From NCBI GenBank assembly GCA_039815415.1, contig JBCBZH010000109.1:1-12339 (forward strand): a stretch of 12,339 nucleotides of DNA, read 5' to 3'. The position numbers and the translations under genes were made by a program. The notes beneath the pieces were generated by a model. It was not told the DNA's origin, made no database searches, and saw nothing but the letters and a program-made list of their open reading frames with translations. Origin of the DNA: JBCBZH01 sp039815415. GTDB lineage: Bacteria > Bacteroidota > Rhodothermia > Rhodothermales > Rubricoccaceae. Every line of letters starts with the position of its first letter. Position 1 is the first letter of the stretch. Of this stretch, positions 1 to 7,203 are shown piece after piece.

Positions 1-2
1 CA

Positions 3-440
3 CTCATCCTGCTCCTCGTCGCCTTCGCTCACGCACCCACCTCCGACGCCCAGATGTCGGAAAGCGAACTCCAGACCTACTACACGGGTCTGCTCGAAGC
101 CGAAGGACTCACGTCCTTTATCGACTCCGACGGAGATGTTCAGTTCACGTACAACGACCGGAATCTGTTTATCGAGGTCGACGATGTCGACACCGAGTTC
201 TTCCGCGTGGTCATGTTCAACATCTGGCCCATTGAGTCCCAAGCGGAAGAGGTGCAAGTATTGGGTGCTGCAAACGCCGTGAGCAAAGAACTCAAGGTGG
301 TCAAAGCCTACACCCTGGATGACAACGTCTGGCTAGCGTGCGAGCTGTTTCTCCCAGGACCGGAAGACCTCCCATCCGTGCTGGGCCGCTGCCTGAGCGT
401 GCTCGATGATGCTGTGGACGTGTTTGTTCGCGAGAGGTAG
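3..440 (+). CDS. Exported YbjN-domain protein, 5' end outside the window
   Basis: The reading frame is open from base 3, so the gene starts upstream of the window. The first codons encode a hydrophobic stretch (LILLLVAFAHA) followed by PTSDAQ, which reads as the end of a signal peptide with cleavage near DA|Q; the other two exported proteins here also have an -AQ cleavage site. The ATG at 54 lies just after this site and is probably not the true start. The mature part (about 130 aa) matches the YbjN fold as I remember it: a DGDVQF strand, a 'DTEFFRVVMFNIWPIES' core, an 'AANAVSKELKVVKAY' helix-strand and a 'NVWLACELFL' strand, ending in a helix. YbjN proteins resemble secretion-chaperone folds and their biochemical role is unclear, so no function is assigned. 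The gene converges on uvrA with a 22-bp gap and no clear terminator. The family call is fairly firm; export is inferred from the partial signal sequence. Confidence 0.75.
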   Translation, partial: LILLLVAFAHAPTSDAQMSESELQTYYTGLLEAEGLTSFIDSDGDVQFTYNDRNLFIEVDDVDTEFFRVVMFNIWPIESQAEEVQVLGAANAVSKELKVVKAYTLDDNVWLACELFLPGPEDLPSVLGRCLSVLDDAVDVFVRER

Positions 441-462
441 GCGCTGCGCGTTGAGCTGGTGG

Positions 463-3400
463 TCAAGCCGCTTCCTCCTCGGCCTCGGGCTCTTCCTCCA
501 CCTCGTCTGAGTCGGGCTCGCTCCCGTCACTCGCCAGCGCGTCGAGGTCGAGCTGGCGAACGTTGAGCCCGGTGTCCTCGTGCGCACGATCCAGTTCCTC
601 TTTGAGGAAGGGACCGGTGGCGGAATCCTCGAGTTGGGTGAGGCCCTCGGGTGGACCGGAGTAGAGGATGCGCCCCCCTTCTCCCCCGCCGCCGGGGCCG
701 AGGTCCACAATCCAGTCGGCCTGCTTCGCCACGTCCATGTTGTGCTCGATCACCAGGACCGTGTTGCCCTTGTCCACGAGCGCCTGGAGCACCACGAGCA
801 GGTGCCGCACATCCTCGAAGTGGAGACCGGTGGTGGGCTCATCGAGGATGTAGAGCGTGCGGCCGGTTCCGGGGCGTGAGAGTTCTTTCGAGAGCTTGAC
901 GCGTTGGGCCTCTCCACCGGAGAGCGTGGTCGCCTGCTGGCCGAGGCGGATGTACCCGAGGCCCACGGCATCCAGCGTGCGCAGCTTGCGCGCGATGCGC
1001 GGGACGGCCTCGAAGAACTCGAGCGCCTCCGAGACCGGCATCTCGAGGACCTCAGCGATGGACTTGCCCTTGTACTTGACCGCCAGCGTCTCGGCGTTGT
1101 AGCGCTTGCCCCGGCACGTCTCGCACTCCACGTACACGTCCGGCAGGAAGTTCATCTCGAGCTTCATCAGCCCGGCGCCCTTGCACGTCTCGCAGCGCCC
1201 ACCCTTGACATTGAACGAGAACCGCCCCGGCTTGTAGCCCCGGATCTCCGATTCGGGGAGCCGGGCAAAGAGATCCCGGATCAAGCCAAACAGCCCTGTG
1301 TAGGTCGCCGGGTTGGAGCGCGGCGTGCGGCCAATCGGCGACTGGTCGATGGCGATCACCTTGTCCACATGGTCCAGCCCCTCGATGTCCTTGTACGGGA
1401 GCGGCACGCGCTGGGCGTTGTGGAAGTGCTGCGCGAGGATCGGGTGGAGCGTCTGGTTGATAAGCGACGACTTGCCACTGCCAGAGACGCCCGTCACCAC
1501 CGTGAGTGTCCCAAGCGGGATCTCCAGATCCACGTGCTGGAGGTTGTGGCCGCGCGCCCCGAGCAGGCGCAGCGTCTCGCCGTTGCCTGGGCGCCGTTCC
1601 TCAGCTCGAGGTGTGGGGACCGACCGGATGCCTGCGAGGTAGGCGGTTGTCAACGAATCCGGTGGCGCGCCGTCGCCCTCGAACGAGGAGATGGTCTCGG
1701 GAGGCCCCGCCGCCAGCAGCCTGCCCCCATACTCGCCCGCGCCAGGGCCGAGATCCACCACGAAGTCCGCCGCCTCGATCATCTCGCGGTCGTGCTCCAC
1801 CACGAGGACGGAGTTGCCGAGATCGCGAAGGTCCGTCAGCGAGCCGATCAGCTTGGTGTTGTCGCGCGGGTGGAGCCCGATGCTGGGTTCGTCGAGCACG
1901 TAGAGCACACCCGTGAGCTGGGTCCCGATCTGCGTTGCCAGCCGGATGCGCTGAGATTCGCCGCCCGAGAGCGTCCGCGCGGAGCGGTCGAGCGTGAGGT
2001 AGTCCAGCCCCACGTTGAGCAAGAAATCTAGCCGCTCGCAGATCTCCTTGACGATCGGCCCGCCGATGGTGGCCTGCCGCCCCGTCAGCTCGAGCTGGTC
2101 GAACCATGCACGCAGTGCACGCAGATCCATCTGGACCAGATCGGCAATGGAGGCGTCGCCCTCGTACGTGTGCGTGTTGCCGACGCGGTAGCTGAGCGAC
2201 TCCGGCTTGAGGCGCCCGCCGTTGCAGGATTTGCAGGCGCGCACCCGCATGAACGCCTCGGCCCACTTGCGCTGCCCTGCCGAGCCGGTGTTGTCCAGCG
2301 TATGCTGGATGTGCCCGTGGACGCCCCCGAAGCGGTGCTGGTACGTCACCGACCGTCCCTTGTAGGTGTAGACGATGTCGAACTGCTCGTCGCCTGCGCC
2401 CTCGAGGATCACCTCGCGCTGGCGATCCGTGAGGTCCTCGAACGGCGTCTCGAAGTCGAAGCCGTACACGTCGGCCACAGCGTTGAGCTGGCTGAACACC
2501 CACACATCGCGGGGCTTGCCGAGGGGCGCCAGCCCGCCCTGGGCGATGCTCTTGGCGGGATTGGGGACCACCAGATCGGGGTCGATCTCCTTCCGGACGC
2601 CCAGGCCGTTGCAGGCCGGGCACGCGCCGTAGGGGCTGTTGAAGGAGAAGGTGTTGGGGCTGGGGTCGTCGTAACTGAGGCCGTCTTGCGGGGCCGTCAG
2701 GTGACGCGAGAAGAGGCGGTCGCCGGTCGCCAGCGCGTCCTCGTCGGGCGATTTCAGGACGTTGGCGATGAGCGTACCGCCTCCCATGCCGAGGGCGATC
2801 TCAGCAGCCTGCGCCACACGCGGACGAATGCCCTCCTTGACGACCAGCCGGTCGATCACCACCTCGATGTCGTGAACCTTGTAGCGGTCGAGTTGCATCC
2901 CCTTCGTGATCTCGCGCATCTCACCGTCGGTGCGGACGCGCTCGAAGCCCTGCTTGGCGATCTGCTCGAAGAGGTCTCGGTAGTGGCCCTTGCGCCCGCG
3001 CACGACGGGCGCAAGGATGACGACGCGCGTTCCTTCGGGGAAGTCCGTGATCGCGTCGATGATCTCATCGTCCGACTGGCGGCGCATGGGAGCGCCTGAG
3101 AGGTACGAGTAGGCGTCCGAGGCGCGGGCGTAGAGCAACCGCAGGAAGTCGTAGATCTCCGTGACGGTGCCCACCGTCGAGCGCGGGTTGCGGGACACCG
3201 TCTTTTGCTCGATGGCAATGACCGGGCTCAGGCCATCGATGTAGTCCACGTCGGGCCGCTCCATGACGCCGAGGAACTGGCGCGCGTAGGCGCTCAAGCT
3301 CTCCATGTAGCGCCGCTGCCCTTCGGCGTAGATGGTATCGAAGGCGAGGCTGGACTTGCCGCTTCCGCTCAGGCCGGTGACCACCACCAGCTCGTTGCGC

Positions 3401-3468
3401 GGAATGTCGACGTCGACGTTCTGGAGGTTGTGCTCGCGGGCACCGCGGATCATGATGCGGTCGTCCAT
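463..3468 (-). CDS. uvrA: UvrA, excinuclease ABC subunit A (damage sensor ATPase)
   Basis: This is the DNA-damage recognition ATPase of nucleotide excision repair, which acts as a dimer with UvrB in the cytoplasm. It has two ABC ATPase modules. Walker A1 (GLSGSGKSS) is near residue 32, signature LSGGESQR near 499 and Walker B (VLDEPSIGLH) near 525. Walker A2 (GVSGSGKSS) is near 660, signature LSGGEAQR near 848 and Walker B (ILDEPTTGLH) near 873. The C-terminal zinc module (CETC...CETC, about 757-782) is intact. The first zinc module is incomplete: only CPAC (about 282) remains and its partner pair is TAPQDG. A CxxC expected near 119 reads SYLS. The start at ATG 3468 (MDDRIMIRGAREHN) aligns with the family N-terminus. 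An in-frame GTG at 3600 would add 44 low-complexity residues overlapping a repeat and is disfavoured. The protein is 1001 aa, slightly longer than usual because of an acidic tail (EEEPEAEEEAA). No Shine-Dalgarno sequence is seen. Confidence 0.97.
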   Translation of the reverse strand: MDDRIMIRGAREHNLQNVDVDIPRNELVVVTGLSGSGKSSLAFDTIYAEGQRRYMESLSAYARQFLGVMERPDVDYIDGLSPVIAIEQKTVSRNPRSTVGTVTEIYDFLRLLYARASDAYSYLSGAPMRRQSDDEIIDAITDFPEGTRVVILAPVVRGRKGHYRDLFEQIAKQGFERVRTDGEMREITKGMQLDRYKVHDIEVVIDRLVVKEGIRPRVAQAAEIALGMGGGTLIANVLKSPDEDALATGDRLFSRHLTAPQDGLSYDDPSPNTFSFNSPYGACPACNGLGVRKEIDPDLVVPNPAKSIAQGGLAPLGKPRDVWVFSQLNAVADVYGFDFETPFEDLTDRQREVILEGAGDEQFDIVYTYKGRSVTYQHRFGGVHGHIQHTLDNTGSAGQRKWAEAFMRVRACKSCNGGRLKPESLSYRVGNTHTYEGDASIADLVQMDLRALRAWFDQLELTGRQATIGGPIVKEICERLDFLLNVGLDYLTLDRSARTLSGGESQRIRLATQIGTQLTGVLYVLDEPSIGLHPRDNTKLIGSLTDLRDLGNSVLVVEHDREMIEAADFVVDLGPGAGEYGGRLLAAGPPETISSFEGDGAPPDSLTTAYLAGIRSVPTPRAEERRPGNGETLRLLGARGHNLQHVDLEIPLGTLTVVTGVSGSGKSSLINQTLHPILAQHFHNAQRVPLPYKDIEGLDHVDKVIAIDQSPIGRTPRSNPATYTGLFGLIRDLFARLPESEIRGYKPGRFSFNVKGGRCETCKGAGLMKLEMNFLPDVYVECETCRGKRYNAETLAVKYKGKSIAEVLEMPVSEALEFFEAVPRIARKLRTLDAVGLGYIRLGQQATTLSGGEAQRVKLSKELSRPGTGRTLYILDEPTTGLHFEDVRHLLVVLQALVDKGNTVLVIEHNMDVAKQADWIVDLGPGGGGEGGRILYSGPPEGLTQLEDSATGPFLKEELDRAHEDTGLNVRQLDLDALASDGSEPDSDEVEEEPEAEEEAA

Positions 3469-3531
3469 TCGGGGAAGGGCCGGGCGTTGGGGAGCCGAAC
3501 CGGATGTACCGGTGGCCCGACGCCGCCGTTC

Positions 3532-3557
3532 CGCCAGCTCGAGCTGGCGAATCCGGG
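3532..3557. repeat. Short palindromic repeat, loop-less copy upstream of uvrA
   Basis: Bases 3532-3549 form a perfect 18-bp palindrome (CGCCAGCTC/GAGCTGGCG). The right half plus the tail AATCCGGG (3538-3557) is identical over 20 bp to 7180-7199. This copy looks like the hairpin repeats at 3612-3648 and 7161-7191 after loss of the loop and inner stem. It lies 64 bp upstream of the uvrA ATG, so it would fall in the uvrA promoter or leader. Confidence 0.7.
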
Positions 3558-3611
3558 CGCACCGGGCACAGCCCGGAGGGTCGCTCCCCGTAGTGCCCAC
3601 GGTGTGTCACC

Positions 3612-3648
3612 CCTCGCCAGCTCGAGGGACTGCCTCGAGCTGACGAGG
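3612..3648. repeat. Palindromic hairpin repeat after the large surface-protein gene
   Basis: The arms 3612-3626 and 3634-3648 are 15 bp each with one mismatch and enclose a 7-nt loop. The element begins 4 nt after the TAG stop of the minus-strand gene ending at 3653, so its transcript would fold there and may end or protect the mRNA. No U-tract follows, so a classical intrinsic terminator is not supported. Its reverse complement matches the copy at 7161-7191 in arm sequence, loop length and position of the single mismatch, which marks it as a dispersed repeat rather than a gene-specific terminator. Confidence 0.7.
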
Positions 3649-3652
3649 CCAG

Positions 3653-6600
3653 CTAGCGGACCACGGTCAGGCGCTGTGTGATCACCTCCCCAGAAGCGTC
3701 CAAGCGAACCACGTAGGCGCCCGCTGGGAGACCAGACGTCTGGATCGCCAGCTCGTGGAGACCTGCCGAACGCTCCTCATCAATTAGAACCGCCACCTGT
3801 CGGCCCAATGCATCGTACAGCACCACGCGCTGGTGGCCTGACCTAGGTGCCTCGACGGCAAGCCGCGTAATCGCGGAGGCAGGGTTCGGATACACTGATA
3901 GCATCAGCGCGCTGGCGAGTTCTTCCGATGGCACGTCCTCGCTAGATGTGACCACTGACGAGATGTAGAACCGCGTGGTGTCACTCCACACGCTTTCCCC
4001 GGATCGGTCTCGCCCTCGAGCTCGCCAGAAGTACTCCGCCTCCCGTGCGATCCCTGCTGTGGCCAGGTCGATGTCGAACGACCCGTCTTGGATTTCAGCG
4101 CCTGAGAGCGTCTCCGAGGCAACGATGTCTGTAAAGCCCGGGTCGCGGGCAACCTCGACATCCACTTCTGTCACAGGCTGAAAAGCCGCCCATGAAAGCC
4201 GGACAGCGGTACCGAAACTGACGGTATCCACCGGAGCAACCGTGTACAGTGCGGGGGGTACGCTCTCCCCTTCACCGATCACACGCAGTTCTGCACCGGC
4301 AGGGTGGTCATAGGCGAGAGGAGATGCGAGCTCGGCGGTCTGGCCGGAGGTGAGATCGCCAATAACAGACAACACACGCACAACCTCCGCGATCTCAGGG
4401 TCGTCAGGCGAGAGTACGATGAGCGCGTTGGCGGTGAGCGAGTCTGGCATCGCAATCAGTGAATCGGGACGGGCGACGCGAGTGCGCAACATAGACGGCC
4501 TCGCCCCATTGCCCGGCTCGCCGCCCGAGGCGACCAGTAGGTGAGGGCGCGCCTCCTCTGCGGTCACTGTCGAGGAGCCCCCAGCCGTGGCAATAGCCGT
4601 GCTTCCACTCGAGACGATATCGACGAACGATGGGGCAGCACTTCGGTCGTGAAGCTCAAATAGCCAGAGGAGCGGCTCATAATCCTTGTCGATGAGTGCC
4701 GTGTGACTCCACATTCTGAAGTAGAGCGCTCGGGTCTTTACCGGAAACGATTGCCCCGACTGCCTCGCGAGGTACGACACCTCAAACAATGAGAAGGGAG
4801 CCGCTCCTGGCTGAAGATCACCGTTACTGTCAAGTTGTCCCTGAAGAGCGGTGCTCAATTCGTCAATCGTCTGGGACGAGACCCCAAAGAATGGCGGTGT
4901 ACTCTGGAACGAGGAGGTTGCTAGCCCGACGTCGGGGAGTTGTGTAGACTCAAAGAACCACGCCATCTGAGGCATCTGTGTTGCCCCCTTTGCTAGGGGC
5001 AGGAGCTCCAGTAGGGGAAGCTCGTTGACGTTCTTACATACCTCATCGATGAACTCCGTTGGGATCTTCTCCTTGAACACGAAAGATCTCTTCTTCGCTG
5101 AGTCAAAGGCGCTCTTGACTCCTGCACAGAGTTTGCTCGGCAGTTCCGCTCGCTGGAACCCTACTTGGATCGCCGTCGCCGATCCGAGATCTTCCGCCTG
5201 CTGCTGATTGATCGGAATGGGTGTGTTATAGAGAATGTTAGGCTCAATGACGATGGCCTGTTCAGCAGTCCCGGCCATGCCTTGGTACGCACCAGACTGA
5301 CTCGGGTTGACCACGACCGTTGCCACCACATTCGTCTCGCCGATCACGCCAGGAACCGCGAGGTATCCCTCGATGCGGCCTTCGTCATCTGTCGTCAGAG
5401 TGATTTCGCGACCACATGTTTCCTCGACGCGGTCACAGAAAAAGCCCCCGCCCTGGCCAGGAGTCACAACAGTCGCTCCATCGATCACAGGATGACTCAA
5501 GTCGAGCTTGAGCCCGGCGAGCGGGGCTCCGGTATCCGGGTCGGTCGCGGTGACCTCGAAGTCAATGCACCCAGCGCGGCACCGCTTCTCATCATCGACA
5601 CTCTGGAAGTGAGCCACTCGCCGGGTTGGACTGCCCAAGAACACTGGAAATCGAGCGTCTGGTCCCACCAACAGTCCCGAGGTCACAGTGGCGGTTTCCA
5701 CCGGAACGGCCTCTGGGATTGTGAACGTAAGCAACTCGAGAGCTGCCCGGCGAGGCTGAACAAGCGTCTCGGCACAGGCTGGGTCCGCTCCTTCGCATGT
5801 CTGGCGGACCGGAACGGAATCGATCTCGGGCGTCTCTCCTTCGACCCCCACAACCCCCATCCAATCCAGGATGAAGTCCTCCGGCGTGTAGGAGGCTGCT
5901 TGAGGGGCTCGATAGGTTCCTGCCTCCTCGACGGCATATCTCCGGGTGATCAGTATCGACTCACCCGGTGCAAGGCTCGACCGGGTCTCGACGAGGTCCT
6001 CGCCATCTGGGACCGGAAGGACCGTAAGCGTAGGAGACCGAATCCGGCTACCGGGCTGGTTCAGTGAGTCCTCGGCAATCCGGTAGGTGTAGAAGAAATC
6101 GCGCTGGACTCGGACACCAAACACGGTTTCTGTACTGGCGTTCGTGACGCGGCCTTGCACGAGAATCGTATCTCCTGGCGCGATGACCTCTTCGGTTGCC
6201 ATCTCCACTTCAACCTCCAGGACAACACCATCGACGGTCACCGTCTCGGTCCTGGATGCCGTTTCGCCATCATCATCTGTGACCGTCAAGGTCACCTCAT
6301 ACTCACCCGGATCCGCATACTCGTGGGACGGTTTGGCCCCCGTGCCGGACTCGCCATCTCCGAAGTCCCAGGCATAGCTCGAGACCGGCACTTTCTTGGC
6401 GGGCGCGGTCACGTCGATCTCCCGCGACTGATCGCTCTCGAAGCTGGCGTCGAAGTCGATACCCAGTCCGTCGCCCGGCTCCCACTCGAAGAGAGCGATC
6501 GGTGTCCCGTCGGGGACCGTGAACGTCGCGTACCACTTGTAAATCCGGAACGGCTGACCATTGAGGACGTCCCAGGCTCCACTGGCGAGTGACTCTGTTG

Positions 6601-6697
6601 AAGCGTAGACCTGACCACAGGGAGACTCCAGATCGGGCCTGTAGCCGATCGAACCACCGATACGTGGGTTCAACCCGACATCCCCCCCCCGCGACAA
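3653..6697 (-). CDS. T9SS-sorted multidomain surface protein, main frame (PKD, Ig/FN3-like); separated from its signal peptide by a frameshift
   Basis: This frame holds about 90% of a large exported protein of unknown specific function. Order of parts, in the numbering of this 1014-aa frame: a short N-terminal region; a PKD domain around residues 85-155 (YAWDFGDGESGTG, then EYEVTLTVTDDDG); a CARDB/DUF11-like beta segment (about 158-265); an Ig/Big-like segment around FEVTATDPDTGAPLAGL; a central helical and lower-GC region (about 490-640); an FN3-like domain near 815-915 (YFWRARGRDRSGESVWS); and a type A T9SS sorting domain over the last 80 residues (YPNPAS, VLYDALGRQVAVL, GAYVVRLDASG). The sorting domain implies passage through the outer membrane and surface attachment or release. 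The nominal first codon is TTG and lies just before a G9 tract. The true N-terminus is in the other frame and starts at 7004. Removing one G gives a continuous protein of about 1116 aa. As read, no secreted product would be made from this frame alone. Confidence 0.85.
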   Translation of the reverse strand: MSRGGDVGLNPRIGGSIGYRPDLESPCGQVYASTESLASGAWDVLNGQPFRIYKWYATFTVPDGTPIALFEWEPGDGLGIDFDASFESDQSREIDVTAPAKKVPVSSYAWDFGDGESGTGAKPSHEYADPGEYEVTLTVTDDDGETASRTETVTVDGVVLEVEVEMATEEVIAPGDTILVQGRVTNASTETVFGVRVQRDFFYTYRIAEDSLNQPGSRIRSPTLTVLPVPDGEDLVETRSSLAPGESILITRRYAVEEAGTYRAPQAASYTPEDFILDWMGVVGVEGETPEIDSVPVRQTCEGADPACAETLVQPRRAALELLTFTIPEAVPVETATVTSGLLVGPDARFPVFLGSPTRRVAHFQSVDDEKRCRAGCIDFEVTATDPDTGAPLAGLKLDLSHPVIDGATVVTPGQGGGFFCDRVEETCGREITLTTDDEGRIEGYLAVPGVIGETNVVATVVVNPSQSGAYQGMAGTAEQAIVIEPNILYNTPIPINQQQAEDLGSATAIQVGFQRAELPSKLCAGVKSAFDSAKKRSFVFKEKIPTEFIDEVCKNVNELPLLELLPLAKGATQMPQMAWFFESTQLPDVGLATSSFQSTPPFFGVSSQTIDELSTALQGQLDSNGDLQPGAAPFSLFEVSYLARQSGQSFPVKTRALYFRMWSHTALIDKDYEPLLWLFELHDRSAAPSFVDIVSSGSTAIATAGGSSTVTAEEARPHLLVASGGEPGNGARPSMLRTRVARPDSLIAMPDSLTANALIVLSPDDPEIAEVVRVLSVIGDLTSGQTAELASPLAYDHPAGAELRVIGEGESVPPALYTVAPVDTVSFGTAVRLSWAAFQPVTEVDVEVARDPGFTDIVASETLSGAEIQDGSFDIDLATAGIAREAEYFWRARGRDRSGESVWSDTTRFYISSVVTSSEDVPSEELASALMLSVYPNPASAITRLAVEAPRSGHQRVVLYDALGRQVAVLIDEERSAGLHELAIQTSGLPAGAYVVRLDASGEVITQRLTVVR

Positions 6698-7004
6698 TCA
6701 GATTCGGAGAATCGCCCGTCTTGGCTTCCAGTATTCCCCGTGGGGTTGTCCCCCCATCTACAAACACACGACCGTAGTCAGCGTACCTATACGTCCGATC
6801 TGGCGTGCCGAGGATGTCCTGGAGCACATTGGGCCACACGGCATACACTCCGGCACCACATCGCCGCGTGATGTCGGTTTCGGGTTGGTCATACTTGTAG
6901 ACCTTGATCTCCATCTGGACGCTGTCGCGGACGGACTGTGCCGACGTTGGAACGGACAGACTGAAAACAAGGACAGCCAGGGAAAGGGCAGGTATCCGGT
7001 TCAT
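6303..7004 (-). CDS. 5' part of the T9SS surface-protein gene: signal peptide and N-terminus, out of frame after the G9 tract
   Basis: This is the genuine start of the gene whose body is at 3653-6697. It begins at ATG 7004 with a clear Sec signal peptide (MNRIPALSLAVLVFSLSVPTSAQ, read as a basic start, a hydrophobic core and a TSA|Q cleavage site). About 105 residues are plausible protein, ending at SPNLIVAGG. After the G9 run (6682-6690 on the plus strand) this frame continues to 6303 with about 126 residues rich in Arg and Trp that match no domain and are off-frame translation. Deleting one G joins LIVAGG to DVGLNPRIGG in the other frame. The merged protein has ten cysteines; the single one here (RRCGAG) would otherwise be unpaired, and a likely partner (ESPCGQ) lies just beyond the tract. 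No Shine-Dalgarno sequence precedes the ATG. As read the gene is broken or switched off. Confidence 0.8.
   Translation of the reverse strand: MNRIPALSLAVLVFSLSVPTSAQSVRDSVQMEIKVYKYDQPETDITRRCGAGVYAVWPNVLQDILGTPDRTYRYADYGRVFVDGGTTPRGILEAKTGDSPNLIVAGGGCRVEPTYRWFDRLQARSGVSLWSGLRFNRVTRQWSLGRPQWSAVPDLQVVRDVHGPRRDTDRSLRVGAGRRTGYRLRRQLRERSVAGDRRDRARQESAGLELCLGLRRWRVRHGGQTVPRVCGSG
6682..6690. repeat. C9/G9 homopolymer tract at the frameshift (candidate phase-variation switch)
   Basis: Nine consecutive C on the plus strand are G9 in the coding strand, at about codons 105-107 of the surface-protein gene. It is the longest homopolymer I see in the window. G8 or G11 would restore the frame from signal peptide to sorting domain; G9 does not. 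A sequencing or assembly miscount is the main alternative. Confidence 0.8.
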
Positions 7005-7203
7005 ATGCGGCGTGGAGGCAGGGTGCGCTTCCTAAACCGAGATCCTCCACGGAATTGGCTCATGCCCTCGGGCTTTTTTCCGAGCATCGCCTCCGCACAG
7101 GGCAGAGTGGCCGTGCGTCTTGAAGCCCTCCAACCCCAAGACCGCATCCCGTCTGGAGATCGTCAGCTCGAGAGCGACCCTCGAGCTGGCGAATCCGGGT
7201 GCG
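7005..7203. other. Intergenic spacer between the two T9SS protein genes
   Basis: The spacer carries the hairpin repeat at 7161-7199. It should also hold the promoter of the surface-protein gene starting at 7004. I see no convincing Bacteroidota -33/-7 pair (TTTG and TAnnTTTG) and no Shine-Dalgarno sequence. A T6 run at about 7075-7080 on the plus strand follows GCCCTCGGGC, but that stem would have only a 2-nt loop and no plus-strand gene ends here. Confidence 0.5.
7161..7199. repeat. Palindromic hairpin repeat after the beta-strand repeat protein gene
   Basis: The arms 7161-7172 and 7180-7191 are 12 bp each with one mismatch and enclose a 7-nt loop, followed by the tail AATCCGGG. The element begins 12 nt downstream of the TAG stop at 7204-7206 (minus strand). 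Read on the plus strand it matches the reverse complement of 3612-3648 in both arms, so the same element sits behind two neighbouring genes in opposite orientations. The last 20 bp are identical to 3538-3557. No U-tract follows on either strand. Confidence 0.7.

Noticed and set aside
904..3099. Long plus-strand open frames opposite uvrA (904-2031 and 2170-3099)
   Set aside because: They are antisense shadows of a high-GC coding region. The composition is unlike real proteins, with no domains, and uvrA on the other strand is certain.
3469..3600. GTG start at 3600 extending UvrA by 44 residues
   Set aside because: The extension is Arg/Pro/Gly-rich, overlaps the palindromic repeat, and the family N-terminus begins at the ATG at 3468.
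5165..6067. Plus-strand open frame of about 300 codons opposite the surface-protein gene
   Set aside because: It is antisense to a frame with clear PKD, FN3-like and sorting domains, and its translation shows no signal, motif or domain.
7064..7085. Possible plus-strand intrinsic terminator (GCCCTCGGGC followed by T6)
   Set aside because: The stem would have a 2-nt loop, and no plus-strand gene ends upstream. On the minus strand the A-run has the wrong orientation.
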